NCBI GenBank assembly: GCA_963555705.1
Contig: OY743177.1
Coordinates: 1,364,001-1,428,000 of the forward strand
From: Ligustrum vulgare
Lineage: Eukaryota; Streptophyta; Magnoliopsida; Lamiales; Oleaceae
DNA length: 64,000 nt
Direction of reading: 5' to 3'
Positions 22,601 through 37,600 of this stretch are shown here, one piece after another. Position 1 is the first letter of the stretch; every line of letters starts with the position of its first letter. The position numbers were made by a program, and so were the translations under genes. The notes beneath the pieces are model-generated. The model searched no databases. It was not told the DNA's origin and saw only the letters and a program-made list of their open reading frames with translations.

Positions 22601-25600
22601 CATTCCTCTGCATTGATACTCAAGGTGAAGGAGTGCTTTGCATGCTTCAATTCGAATTTGCCATGTGTTCGATCCCCGAAATGGTTTAATAAGTTCAACA
22701 ACATGATCCTGCAAGCATCGGCAGTTTCCTCATCAGAATCAGTAGGGTCTTCAGAATGTACACTGCCTAATAGGAGAAAACTTACGAGAGGTATGAATTC
22801 TGAAAGCTTGAGTGCAATTTGGGTCAATGACTGGATACAGCTACTAGTTAAAATCCCATTGTGGCTTGGCATCAACCTATTTATCATTTGGAAAACAATG
22901 AGTACATTATAAACTGAAGTACATTATTTTATCCAATAATCGATAAGTGATACCTGTCAAATTGCAAAAGCCGGTCAAGTCTCTTGAGAAGGGGCGATAA
23001 GTATACAATACTCTGCACAGAATCAACAAGCACCAAAATATAAGCTGTGAAATAGAAAATAATTACAATATATGCAACACACAAGGCAATAAGATATTTT
23101 ATGGCTAAAGTACAGAGATAAAAGATAACTGATTGCATCATCGCAGCGAAGCAATTATATAATCTGAAATCAAAATCCTTCACAGATGCAGAATACATAA
23201 CCAGGGTCGTTTCAGAGTTTAAGTTCAAAGGTAACAAGCTTCCATCAATTAGCGAATTTTCAAATTCAACCGAGATAGCCTCAAGATCTCCAATGGATGA
23301 ATAATGATCTTGAGAAAGGTTTTCATTTCTCTATAACTATAGACAATCCCAATTAAATTATATAAACTACTCTTATGGAATTTAAACCAGATAAACAACA
23401 AAATTGGGTTAAGCTGTATATAAGAAGAGTATACAGCAGCAAATCAATCAAATACATAGGTCTGGTTATCAATATGTACACAGTACACCCCAAGTTGAGA
23501 GGGAGTATTACATATATTAAGGGTATGCAGAACTTTCTATGGGTCTCCAACATATAAATGCGCCATTATTGCAGGAAAAGAATATACTTCTCTTCTGTAC
23601 CATTCTTCCCTTTCTTCTTCATCTTAGTTTCTCAACTTCAAACTAGTTTACAGTTTCCTTCACTATATGACACATCTTTAAAATTGAATGAGAGAATTCT
23701 ACAACAAAACCAAGGAACTAAAGTAGCAACATATGATCGGTATCCAAAAATAACCAGAAACTGTTATCTCAATCTAAAAGCATATCCTTATCCCCCTTCG
23801 AATGTGCGCAAGCGGAAAAAAAAATAAAAATCGGGAAAGGCTCCAATAATAGAACCTAAAGGAAAATTTAACACAAAAATGAATAAAGCCTCAAGACAAT
23901 GCATCACCTCTAACCACTTAAAAAAATAAAAATAAAAACTCTCGACCTTCAACTTAGTGGAGCCAATGCAAATAAAACATAACCGATTCCATCATCTTTT
24001 CTTTTTCCTTCTCTTTCTATAACTTCCTCTCCTTGAAGATGATTAACATCATTTAAAATATATAAAAAAAAATAAAGAAACACACACACACACACAAGGA
24101 AAAGGAAAAGGAAAAGGGAAAGGAGAAAAGGGGAAAGAATAAGCAATAATGGGGTGAAAAATGAAATAACATTGAAACAAACAAGGTTATATACCTGTTG
24201 TCCGAATTCAAGTTCACCAACAGACTGGACCAATGCAGCAAGCCAGAAAACATCAGAATATGGATTCCCATTGTTGTCATTGTACTACAAGAAAATCAAA
24301 ATCATAAAAACACAATGTGATGATATAATTATTATATACAGGAATCAGAAAACGTGGTACGAAAGATATCACAGAACATTAAGGCACAGGAATTAGAGTG
24401 AATAAAAATTCAGTATTAGTTGAGCAGCATGTCTTTAATACTTTTCAGGAGTATATGTTACTAGGTCTGCCATTCACGACCAAATAGACGTCCAATAAGA
24501 ATCATACTAGTGGTGTATCATCTCTATGGTGTCGTTCAAGTTCTTGTTTAGTTTATCACAAGTCATTCTGTTAGGAAATATAATATTTCATCCTTTATTG
24601 TACAGTTTATATATGTATAGTGTATCATATCTTCCCTTCTATATTCCCTGATTTATAGGTTAATTATACCACTATTCGGAGTGATTAGAGATCTCATTGT
24701 ATATATTTACATGGTATTGTATCAATGAAAATACAGTAATCAATTCTATTCATTTTTCCTACTTTTCATGGTATCAGAGCCAGATCAAAATTCTGACTCC
24801 ATCGTCTGCATCCTATAATCTCGTGCAGAATTCCTCTCCATCAAAATGGCCAACGACAAAATAGAGAAAGTGACTCTCCTTGGGGATTCCTCAAAATCAG
24901 ATCTCTCGGATCCCTATTTCACTCATCACTCGGATCATCCGGGTTTAATTCTAACTTCCAAAACTATGAATGGAGAAAACTATTCAGCCTGGCGCAGAGC
25001 CATGATTCTGGCATTGAACTCTAAAAATAAGTTGGGTTTCGTCAATGGTACCATCAAGGCACCTTCGGAAGAATCAGATCCTATCAAGTATGCGGCTTGG
25101 TCACGGTGCAATGACATGGTTCATTCTTGGATTATCAACACCCTCAATCCGGAAATCTCTGACAGTGTAATCTACTATTCTAGTGCTCATGAAGTTTGGG
25201 AGGATCTTCGTGAGCGATTTTCTCAAAGCAATGCGCCTCGCATCTTTGAAATTCAACGAGATATTGCCTATCTTCGACAGGATCAACTCTCGGTCTCAAC
25301 CTATTACACGAAACTAAAAGGTTTATGGGATGAATTGGATACTTATGCTGATGCAGAAAGTGGAACGCAATCAAACAAGCAAAAGTTGATGCAATTTCTA
25401 ATGGGCTTAAATGAGACTTACAGTGCAATTCGTGGGCAAATTCTTTTGATCAATCCTCTACCCTCAGTTCGCCAAGCTTATGCTTCTATTTGTCAGGAGG
25501 AGAAGCAACGAACTCTCAGCAATTCACACACTGTAATGGAGTCCATCAACGGCGCAGCCATGGCCGTGCGCCACAATAAACAACCTTCTTCCTCAGCAGT

Positions 25601-28600
25601 AGTGCAAAAATCGGAGCACCTAGACCAATTTGGTTCTCATGATTTTTCCCCTTATCAATCGCAGGAGAAAACGCAAGAAGGTGGGCGTCGATTTAACCAA
25701 GATCGGCGTCGTTCTGGTTCTGGAAGGGGACGACCGCAATGTTCTTACTGTGGTGAAATGGGCCATTTTGTCAAAAGGTGTTATAAATTGCATGGATATC
25801 CACCAGGTTACCAAAAATCGAAAATGAGTCCTGGCCCAAATCAATTTCATCAAGTCAACCTTGTATCAGATGGGCCAATCAAGGAAGAAGGAAAGTCAGT
25901 AGTTAATATATCAGAGGCCCAACTTAAACAACTTTTATCGCTAATTAGTGACAAGGAAGGAAATTCTAGCTCCCAAGCAAATACGGATCTGGATACGAGG
26001 AGGACGATTGGTTTGGGTAAGCAGCGTGATGGGTTGTACTATTTGGAGGCACTGGCGACGGAAAGATTTATGCACCAACCTTCTACATCCAACAACCAAC
26101 CATCATGCAATCTCATCACTTCATCCACCAATCTCTGGCATAGTCGATTAGGACATGTATCCCCTTCTCGTTTAAGTTTCATTGCTAAGAATTTTTTAAA
26201 CATTTCCGTTCAATCTAATAATGCTTGCCACATATGTCCTTTGGCTAAGCAAAGTCGTTTACCTTTCAGTCCTAGTAGTATTTCCTCTATAAAACCATTT
26301 GAAATTGTTCATTGTGATATTTGGGGTCGTTATCGACATCCTTCTATTTCTGGTGCTCATTACTTTCTAACTATTGTCGATGATTATACGCGCTTTACTT
26401 GGATATTTTTGATGCGACATAAAGATGAATCACAATCAATCCTAAAAAATTTCTTCAGCTATGTTTTTACCCAATTTGAATCTCGCATTAAAAATTTTCG
26501 AAGTGACAATGGTAGAGAGTTTGTATCACTTCGTTCTTTCTTCCAAGAAAATGGCGTGGTTTTTCAACATTCATGTGTTTACACGCCCCAGCAAAATGGA
26601 GTTGTAGAACGCAAACATCGCCATATTTTACAAGTGGCTCGAGCTTTAAAATTTCAAGCTCATCTTCCTATCCAATTTTGGGGTGAATGTGTTCTTACAG
26701 CTGTACACATCATTAATCGATTACCTTCTCCAGTTCTCTCCTTCAAAACTCCTTTTCAACTTCTCTACTCAAAGTCTCCTTCCTTCTCACATCTCTGTGT
26801 GTTTGGATGTCTCGCATATGCCACAAATGTCCACACTTCTCACAAATTTGACTATCGTGCCATGCCCTCCATTTTCATCGGTTATCCTATCGGTCAAAAG
26901 GCCTATAAATTATTTGACCTATCAAGCAAAAAAGTTTTTACTAGCCGAGACGTAAAATTCCATGAAGATTTTTTTCCTTATACATCTATCCGACCCAACT
27001 CTAACGCCTCTCGGTCAACCCATACTGCAGGTCCAATTCCATTAGTGGTTCATGACATACCTTCCTCCATTGACTCCACGTTTGATTATAATCAAACTTC
27101 ATCATCCCCTCTTAATCCCTCACATGACATTTCGACCACCTCATCTTCTCCCATGGATAGGGCCAACCTTCCTTCCGATTCTCTTCAATCCGACCTTGAT
27201 TCTTCTCCATTACCAGCGTCAGAACCTCCCTCCACCTTTCGTACATACACTCGTCGTCAAAAACTTTCACCTCTACCTATCATCTCTGACTCACCCAACC
27301 CTCAACCATCACCCGCAACACCATCGTCTCCACCTTCTTCCACCAATCAACCCTCTCTTTCACCCGTCCCTGAATTTGCTGGGGCCGACCAACCTCTTCC
27401 TTCATCCACTCCACCCGCAACCTCCCCTAAACCATCCATGCATATTCGTCGCTCAAGCCGCCAGACTGGTCCTCCGATCAAGCTCAGTGATTACATCTGT
27501 TCTAATGTCACAAGGCTTCCCTCCGACGGATCGTCCTCTTCGCTTTCAGGTCCGCATCTCAGCACCCGCTACCCTTTGTCCAACTATGTATCTTATCATC
27601 GATACAGGCCTCGGTATCGCTCCTTCACGCCCATGTGAACCAAGCTACTGAACCACAATCTTATTCCGAGGCTGTCATTCATCCGGAATGACGGGCAGCA
27701 ATGCAATCTGAATTAGAAGCTCTCCAAGAGAATGGCACTTGGACTCTCACATCCCTTCCATCCGGCAAGAAACCAATTGGTTGTCGATGGGTATACAAAA
27801 TCAAACATAAGTCTGATGGTTCCATTGAGCGATATAAAGCACGGTTAGTTGCCAAAGGTTTCACACAATTGGAGGGTGTGGATTATCATGATACATTTTC
27901 TCCTACTGCCAAAATAATCTCTGTCCGTTGCTTACTTGCTCTAGCCGCTGCTCGGGGATGGTCCCTTCATCAATTGGATGTTAACAATGCTTTTCTCCAT
28001 GGGGATCTCCATGAAGAAATCTATATGTCTCCGCCGCCAGGGCTTCAGAGACAGGGGGAGAGTCACTTGGTTTGTCGACTGCATAAGTCCTTGTATGGCT
28101 TGAAACAGGCATCGCGCCAATGGTTCTCTAAGTTTTCTACAGCTATTCGTTCCGCTGGTTATGTACAATCTCGTGCTAATTACTCCCTATTCACCAGGAA
28201 ACAAGGCAAGTCTTTCACTGCTCTTTTGATTTATGTAGACGATATCTTAATTACTGGAAATGATCCTGCTAGTATTGTTGCAATTAAGGAGTTTTTGCAT
28301 AGCAGTTTTCGTTTAAAGGATCTTGGTGAGTTGAAATATTTTTTGGGAATTGAAATTGCTTCTTCTAGAAATGGGATTTTTATCTCCCAACGCAAATATG
28401 CTTTAGAGATAATCAAGGATGCAAGGTTGTTGGGGGCAGCCCCTGTTGACACTCCTATGGATCGAAATTTGAAGTTATCTGATAAGAGTAATTTACTTAG
28501 AGACCAGGCCGTTATAGAAGGCTAGTCGGAAGATTAATATATCTAACTGTTTCTAGACCAGACATCACATACTCGGTACATGTCTTGAGTAGATTTATGC

Positions 28601-31600
28601 ATCAACCACGAAAACTTCATATGGAGGCAGCACTTCGAGTTGTCCGATATCTAAAAGGTGCTCCTGGCCGAGGGTTGTTCTTTTCTTCAAATAGTGATTT
28701 CAGATTACGGGCCTATTGCGACTCAGATTGGGGAGGTTGCCCACTTACTAGAAGATCCACTACCGGTTATTGTGTTTTTCTTGGACCCTCATTAATATCT
28801 TGGAAATCAAAGCGGCAGAAAACTGTATCACTTTCTTCAGCTGAAGCCGAATACCGTGCAATGACAGGAGCTTGCTGTGAGTTGACATGGCTTCAATATT
28901 TGTTGAATGACTTGGGGCTTCTTGATCATAAACCTGCCTTACTTTATTGTGACAACAAGGCTGCCTTGCACATTGCAGCCAATCCAGTTTTTCATGAACG
29001 CACTAGGCACATTGAGATGGATTGCCACTATATCAGAGATAAGATTCACGATAGATCTATGGTCACAAAATCTATAACTTCTGCGAATCAGTTGGCTGAC
29101 ATTCTAACCAAGCCTTTGGGGAAAGAAATTTTTGTTCCAATGATTAGCAAGTTGGGATTGCAGGATATTCACTCTCCAACTTGAGGGGGAGTGTTAGGAA
29201 ATATAATATTTCATCCTTTATTGTACAGTTTATATATGTATAGTGTATCATATCTTCCCTTCTATATTCCCTGATTTATAGGTTAATTATACCACTATTC
29301 TAGGAGTGATTAGAGATCTCATTGTATATATTTACATGGTATTGTATCAATGAAAATACAGTAATCAATTCTATTCATTTTTCCTACTTTTCACATTCCC
29401 ATACCATACGAACATTGATCATTACCATAGCAAAAAGAGAATTTGGATTATAATTTCCCAACTTATTTTTCAATAATGAGATCTGCCTTTCTGTAACAAA
29501 ATAAATTGCTATAATAAACCACGTAGTATGATTGATCCCTGCATGGACCTACTAGACATACATGATACAACCTTATAAGATACCATGTCACTGGCACATG
29601 CAATAACCTTGCCTCATGCATCATGGTAAGACAGCTTACCAGTCCACAAAAAAGTCCATGTAACACAACTCACAGTTAATAAAATAAACGAACAGATACC
29701 TTCAGGAGTTGCAAAATAAACTCAACAGCTTCTCTGGGGCTTTTCTTGTCTGCAGCCCTGACCATGGCTATGGCATGTGGAATTGCCTATAATGAAAGCA
29801 TAAAAAGATAATTCAGCAGAATAACGATGTCATATAGATGCTATTAAGTCTCCTAAATACGTTATGCAGAAAGAATTAGATAATGGGTATAATAGATTGA
29901 CAGTGTTTTTTGTGTCTTTCTTCTTCTTTTTTTCATTAGAAACAGTAATTAATCGCGACTAAAGATACACATTCACCCAGACGAACAAAGACTTCTACTT
30001 AAATTAAAGAAAAACTAAGTTAATAACTAAAATCAAGAATGCATAGCCACATTCTATCAACTAGCAACAATTAAAGATAAAGGAAAACCCTTAAACACCT
30101 TGAACATAGAAACCAACTCATGAATCACCAATCAATTGTTCTTTACGGCCCAAAATATACAAAACATAGCAAAACAAAAGCTTTCTACATAGCATCATCT
30201 ATTCTTCATGAATAAAAAATCAGAGATCTTTAAAAAAAAAAAAAAATAGCAGCTGGCAGCATCTTCTAGGAGAAACATATTCAAAACCAGCTTCTACTAA
30301 CTTGCACCTCAAAAATGTAGCAACATCACATTGCAAGACTATATGATTGTACAATTCAATTTCCTCCAAAACATTACACGGCAAGAAAGATAAAGAGCTA
30401 AATAAGGTCATTTTCCTTGAACTAATTCCTTGTTTGTCTCCCATTATCGTTAGAAAATGAGTTGTAATAGTGAATTTTCAGAGAATGTGTGATTAAAAAG
30501 TAGAAAAGAATTTAGATTTACATGAAAATTATGAATATGTGTAGTTCAATATGAGTTTGAGAAAAAAGAGTTTTGAAATAATGGGAGACAAATAGGGGCT
30601 AAATCACATGTATCGTCCTCTTGTGAAATCTAGCTAAGTAAAGACCTTGACACAGTAAATATTTAAGATTCTCAAATGAAAGTGAGGGTTTAAATATTGA
30701 AAACTGGGGAACTCGATAAGAACTTAGAAGTAGGATGTGCAAAAGCATACCCTGGAGGACTCCAGCTGCCAAAACCTTCTATCAGAAAAATGAGGCTTTA
30801 GGAAACAATCTCAAAGATGGATAACAAGGAACGTACAATTAATATCTGATTATTTCTTAAATCTAAGAAGAGAAAAATGATCATTACAGTCAGTATAATT
30901 ATTTCCAAAAATTGAACAGAGTTATAAAAATATAAAATAAAGTCAAGATGCAGTTCAGAAAAGGACGAAGCCAAGAAGGGATGACCCCAATAAACATTTT
31001 CTTAATGAAAGGCCCAAATATTTCAAGGGTTACAAAATCCACCAGAACAAGCAAACCAAGATGTCAAATTCTGGCCAAACACTTGTCAACAATGATTCCC
31101 ACTTCCCAAATAAGGACCTAATCTAGAGATTGGAACATTAAATATTCCAAAGTGGTATAAAAATGAGCCTCCAGATTTTGAACGAACGAGGAGAAAATGT
31201 GATCAGAAGATTGAAAATAATGTATTGCATATTATAATGGACAAAATGGGTAACGAGAATGTATGCCAAGAAATGGAGGTTTCACTAATTGGAGATGAGT
31301 TAAAGGAACAGAAAAAAAGTTGATTAGGGAATATATATGATGAAGCAAGTAGAACATAATAGAAGAGAGATATAGACCAAAATTAACATGGCATTATGTG
31401 CTTGCTAAGGATTTGATTTCATTAGATGCTTCAATATATATAGCATAAAATTTGCATGACGGAAAAAACGGAATCAGTAGCCAACCCCCAAATTAACCAA
31501 TGATAAGGCTTAGTATGTCATTGCATTTCCAATGGAAAATCTTCATTGTCAAACCATCTAATGCTGCTTATCCACACAGTACTCTTTGATTTTATCTTTC

Positions 31601-34600
31601 ACAAAATATGTTGCCAGATCAGTTGTATTATTTAAACTAAGGGAGATAAGAATGAGGAGGCAAAAGGAGGAGTAAAATGATCTCTCCTCAGAATAAACTC
31701 ATCATTGACACCAGTTAAATACATTTTGATTGGAAACTTGACTATTAGTATTAGTTTTCATCTATGCTAATTACAAGATATAGAGAAGATAGTAAGAGAG
31801 AGTTACAAGTTCATTTCAAATTTGAGTGGCCATCCTTTCAGATGGACAAAATGTTAGAGTAAGAGATAGACCATAGAAAAAGAATTATTGCATAGCCCCA
31901 GCTACATCAGGGAAAGATATAGACTACTGTAAGAAGATGAAATCAGCTGTCGTTAATTTTCCTTCTTTTTTCTGTAAAGATATGAAGAAAAGGTTATGAT
32001 GGGAACTCAGAGCACCATCAAACAGTGGAGAAACAAGAATCCCTCTTAACCGATCTACTTTACCCTCCTATAGATGAGATAATATTCAAAACACAAGAAA
32101 TGAATAAGCTCTTGTTCAATGCAACTTTGTTAATAATAATAATAATAATAATAATTCAAACTTTTCAACTGGTCAAAATTCAATTTTAGCATTTCATGGG
32201 ACGTGCAACTTTTAACCATATATTTCATCAACTTTTATCAAAAGCATTGTCACACATGCCCTAAATAAATAGTTGACAGAGAAAAGGAGGTTGAATAGTG
32301 TTGCAACCATCCTTATTGAACTCTTTCAAGAACATATTTTCTGTAGTATTCCATTATAATGAACAAATTTATTTAAGTTCGACTCAACATTGATGTAGAT
32401 CAATATAAAAACTTAGTAGTTGAACAGCAAGAAACATGGAAATATCAAAGCCGTGTACAACAGAACAAATAATAAAGACCTAATAATAATCTCTATTTCC
32501 TAAGCATCTCCATGGACACGACATGATAAAGTGAGAGAACAACCAGAAAGGGGGAAAACCATTGACCCAGAAATAAAAGAAGTATGTCCTGTTCCTAGCT
32601 TGGGGCTTTATAAAAATGTGGAGGTGTGATTCTCATTGGGAGAAGCCTAGAGAATTTCAAAAAGTCCAAAAAAAAAAAAAAAAAAAAAAGGCTAGCTACA
32701 AAGTGCAGATGGAACTTGGATGCAAAAATCACATCCTACCGCACCGCATTACCTCAAGTAAAAAGTACTCCTGGAAATTGCGAAAGTCATTTGGCCTAGA
32801 AATGAAGAGTGTAGAAATCAACATAATAATAATAATAATAGTTCCAAAAAATTATTAATAATTTAACCAGTATAACTTTAAAAACTTGCCTGGGAAGTCC
32901 AATATTTGGATCAAATCTCTGACTTTTATAAAATTTGATCAGGTGAAGTAAGCCACCCCAGTCAGTATCCTGATTACACGCGCATAAAAAGTAAAAACAT
33001 CATTTACAAGCATACCAATAATTAGCATCATACATAATCAAACCGTAATAAGATATCTTCAACAAGCTTAGAAGACCAACAGTAACTATAATGAAGTTGG
33101 GTGATATAAATGAGAGGAAGAATCTCTTTGAGGGATCATGACGGGGATAAAATTGGGTAGAGATATGTAGCCTAGAAGGTACATGTTGATCACCCATAAT
33201 ATTGACTTACAAATAGAATGCAGGTGTCAAACCGGAGATTAAAGCCTACTTACCTTAACAACTAAAACAAAGAAAAAGAAGAAACAAAACAAACTCAAGT
33301 TGCACAGGCTCGCAAAATATCAACCAAGTTTATAAAAGGCGAATTGGCAATGCATTCAGAGAAAAATGAAAGTCAAGTTCACAAATAATGAAAATAGCAA
33401 TTCTGTTGGCCATCACGGTAATCACAAATAAAAAGGAAAAATTCTATAATAACATATACAATATACATTCATTTATTTGTAAAAAAGTAAAAAATTGTGG
33501 AGGATATACCTCAGATGCTGTATTAGCTAACGCATAGGCAGCCTCGATTCGGACTCTCCAGAAAGCCTGAACACAAGTCGAAATGGACTCAACTAATCTG
33601 AACACGGATAAAAGAAAATAAATTGCACCAATAAAAGGAGAAATATACTAAATAAATGGAAAGAGATAAGGAACCTTTGAATCCATAAGAAAGTTATTTA
33701 GAGCGCTCACAACAGAAAATGACAGTTGTGGTAATGCCTCTAATGCTGCAATGGATTGAGCCTGAGCAATAACATCCTTGTCCTTCTCCAATTGATTTAT
33801 CTGGAAAGCAACAATGGCATAAACCCATTAAGATGATTACGTTTCAGAATTATCCACATAATTCACCTGCGTAGGTTTCAAAATGCTACCGTAGCAAGTA
33901 ATATTTAAAAGAGCTTTCTTTTCATTTGGTAAATTGTGAATGTTTTCAAACTTCCATTTTCTTCAGGCAAGGTGTGTGAATTAGTAGTTTCAGTTTTAAA
34001 GAAAACAGAAAACTAGAATTTATAATGCACATACAGCAGTGAGAGAGGAAACAGTTCTATTTCCTTCAATGTAGCAATTCATATAGAAACTCACAAACTT
34101 CAAAATACAACAAAAAATTTGTCCTCATCTCTTACCAAATAATAGGTACACATAAGATATGTCAAGTCTGATTCAAGTTTAGGAATATAAGACGTAAACA
34201 TCAAGCATACGCTGCATACCTAAAATATTTGTAGCATATGAGAGTTTACCAGAACTTAAGATAAAAATAAAATAAAAAATACCCAATTAAATATCTGTCT
34301 CCAGCCATTAGACTGGTTTCAATGGATTCTCCCCCTTAATCCTCTATCAGAGAAAAGAACAAGAATTTTCTCTTCCAATTTCTCCTGACCCGTGAATCTA
34401 TTGTTCTTTACTATCAATATTTCTTCAGTAGTTGATTATACTGTCTCTGAAATTCAGTTAAAAATCTCAAAGCACTTGATTTCCATATGTTACCAGTTGA
34501 AAGTATTCAATACACTGATATATCAGTTGCAGATAATAAACTACAAAGAAGAATATTACATCTGTCAAAGTAGAGAATATTATTCTGCTAATTTGCATTG

Positions 34601-37600
34601 AAAAGATGTGCAAAATTTTGTTTAACTTTTGTATTAGTTATTTATTTTGATAATTTAAAAGTATGAGAGATAAATAAGTATTTTTCTCCCTCATAACAAA
34701 TATTTTGAACGGAAATCGTCTTTAAAGACAAGACATGGAAATTAATAAAAAGTTGATAAAAAATTATAAAAAAAACTTGGCGGGGTAAATGTAAAAATAA
34801 GGAAAAATTAGGGATCTTCATTGCAATTAAAATGTGGTGTGGTTAACAAAAAGTATGGTGTCAATATATTTACTCATCTGCAAAACAAGGGACTAGATGA
34901 AGAAAGAATAGAATTCCTTATTCCTTTTATATTTTATTACAACCACATTAGCCTCTATTTATAATACAAGGAGAAACGAGATAGGAAACATAATCTCAAA
35001 AAAAAAAAAAAAGAAAGTCTTTCCTAACTAAGATTGGACAAAAAAAGGAATACACAATAAATCACAATTATCCCATAAAATCTTCCCATAATAACTGATA
35101 TTTCAACACCAGGTACCAAAGGAAGAGTGAGATTTGAGTTGCAAACATCAATAATAAGCTTGTCATTACATGGATAAGCACTAGAGGTTTCGAACGTGTT
35201 ACTTCAACTATCAATACTTACAATTCACACAGGCAACTGTATATAGGCCGCCTAATGTAGGAGTTGGGCAATGAAATGAATTATGTTATCATCATAATAA
35301 ATAAGAAGTCCTTTTGTTTCAAATTCTTCTATGATAATTAACTAATAAATCAGGCATTTTTTTTTCCCAGAATACATTTTTATCTTAATGGTCACATGTC
35401 AATACATAAGTCATAGATAAAAGTGAAAGAAAAGATTAGACGTGAAATTTCCCTTTCCCATGGTGCTTTTAACAAATAATAATCATCAGGTAGTGATAAG
35501 AATAAATAAATACTCACCCACATCTGAACAGGTTGGTTAAAGTGAACTAAAGCAAGATACTCCATTTCTGGATCTGCACGAGGCCACAGCAGGGGAGAAT
35601 CAGAACTGCAATGTTTTCATATAAACTCATGTAAGAATTAGGAAACCCCTCAAGAAGTCAATATCCAATTAGAAACAGTATCTCACGGGTACAAACATCT
35701 ATATACTGAAAAACACGTGCATTTACACGAACTAAACTCGTTAAACATACTTTGGTCGCATATCGGTAGTGGGTGCCGCATCACCATTGTCGTCAGAACC
35801 ATCAGGCTTGGAGCCCTTTTTGGGTTTTTGGAAGCGCTTTGCGGCAAGTTTTGAATGACATTGAATTTCCAGCAGCTGCGAAGGGTCACCAGACATTGGT
35901 AGAATTGGGTGATCATACATGCCATCAAGCTCATACACCCTTATGCTCATCATGCCTGGCCATCCAACATCGCCTTCTCGGTTTTCATTATCAAGATTAC
36001 CATTATTAACAATTGCACTAGAATCAGGTCTAGCTGTACACCCTCGCAGTACTGCTAACTCAACCATATTTTTCCTTTTGTTGTAGGAGAACCCCATTCT
36101 TACAGGACCAAAAGGAAAGTATAAATATCAAAGGGAAATCAGTAAGAAGTTAGCTGCCCAAAAGATCAGTGTAAAAAGAAGCATACTTCAGCACTGGGCA
36201 ACCACAGGATGCAACCCAGCGAGGAAAAAACTCTTTAAGAAATGGACGCTCAAGATTTCCAACCTTATTGGCGAAGTGCCGGAACTGCAATTTATACAAA
36301 TATTTGATCAAATGAATGAAACATCATATCAGAATCATAAAGTAATCAACACAAACTCTAAAATAGTACGGTCAATTAACAATTTTCACCATCCATCTGA
36401 CAGAGAAAGAAACATTGAGTCTGGACTAAAAACCAAATTAACTGCCTCATATGAAAATTATGGGTTAACGACGTCGACAACAAGGAGAAAGATGACTGGA
36501 TCAGTAAATACTATCATTTTCTCCTAGCAACTTCTTACAACTTACAGCAACTCATGTGCTCAAAATGCAGGAAAGTAGAACTAGGAAATCATTTGTTAAA
36601 AACCCAAAAACAGTAGCTGTCCTTACAATACAAGCAACAAGAGACGGTAGGATCCCCTCTATGATGTAAATGGAGCAGGACATCAGAAAAATCATTTTTA
36701 ACTAACACGTATTATTAAATATATATATCTGAGATGGATAATGAAGGCTAGCTTTCCTATAATCGAAGTTCATAAAAATCCTCCTCCCCCCATAGAACTA
36801 AAATATTGTGCATTATCATTAACATTATTTAGATAATGCAAGTAGAATAATTAGTATTTAGATGATTGATCCTCCCAACAAAGCATACAGCAGATGATCA
36901 AATATTAGACAGCACATATCCAGTATTATTGGCTTCAAGGTGAAAAACATTCTGCTAATTCAAGAACTCAATTTGTCAAACAATTGGAAATTTTCCATCT
37001 CTTAAATACATAATTTGATATAGATTAATCTGGTAAAAGATAACAGTGACAAAAACTTCAGAAGCTTTAAGATAGTATAAACAAAGAATAGTTATCAAAA
37101 GATACAGGAAACAGAAACAGATAAGGGACAGAAAGAAAACATGGCAACTGTCTGCCAATCAAAGGTCTTCACATTGCATTGCACATCCAAAATATTCTAC
37201 TTCTCTTAAAAACCTTTTTAAGAGATACAGGACACCAGGTGCAATAACAGGCCAATGTGCTATGAGCCCTCTTTTACCATTCTGGTGACCCCAGATAATG
37301 ATCTATATATAGAAAGACACGTGTAAGAATTATCTACCATATTAACAATCCTGGCCAGAATATTTTAGCTAATGCAGTAAATTGTCCCAGTCTAACCATC
37401 ATCATAGTATATTTGCACCTTTTCCATTAATCCAAAATAATTTAAGAGAAAGGAACCAAGGATGTGGACAATGGGGGATCAGAGAGATGTATGAAATCAC
37501 CTCCTTGGTGCTGATAGTTCTAAAAGAATGAATAGCATCTCGAGCCCGATTAACAATAGTTTGAAGAATCTGCAAGTGAAGGAAAAATGTCTAACATTAA

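Larger units (their letters stand above)
20959..24194 (-). other. TAF2 introns 20-24 region: repeats only besides exons
   Basis: Apart from TAF2 exons 21-24 this stretch has no gene. The 20959-22124 intron holds the tandem duplication and alternating purine-pyrimidine tract described separately. Near 24085-24130 there is a (CA)n followed by a GGAAAA-repeat microsatellite. Confidence 0.6.
24569..29393 (+). mobile_element. Ty1/copia LTR retrotransposon in a TAF2 intron
   Basis: LTRs of 200 bp (24569-24768) and 202 bp (29192-29393) start TGTTAGG and end TTTTCA. They are identical except for a 2-bp TA indel. The target duplication CATTC is at 24564-24568 and 29394-29398. A primer-binding site TGGTATCAGAGC (initiator-Met tRNA) directly follows the 5' LTR, and a purine tract GAGGGGGAG precedes the 3' LTR. 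It lies in TAF2 intron 19, antisense to TAF2. Integrase before reverse transcriptase places it in Ty1/copia. The polyprotein is broken (see the pseudogene entry). Confidence 0.98.

Noticed and set aside
27052..27651. A 199-codon Pro/His-rich protein
   Set aside because: It is a shifted frame over the copia integrase C-terminal linker, which is rich in Ser/Pro codons.
32885..32890. A GC-AG intron at TAF2 exon 17
   Set aside because: The AG|GCAAGT site looks good, but using it puts exon 18 out of frame. The neighbouring CAA|GTTTTT donor keeps the frame.
35773..36009. Plus-strand open frame over TAF2 exon 13
   Set aside because: It is the antisense shadow of a conserved TAF2 exon.
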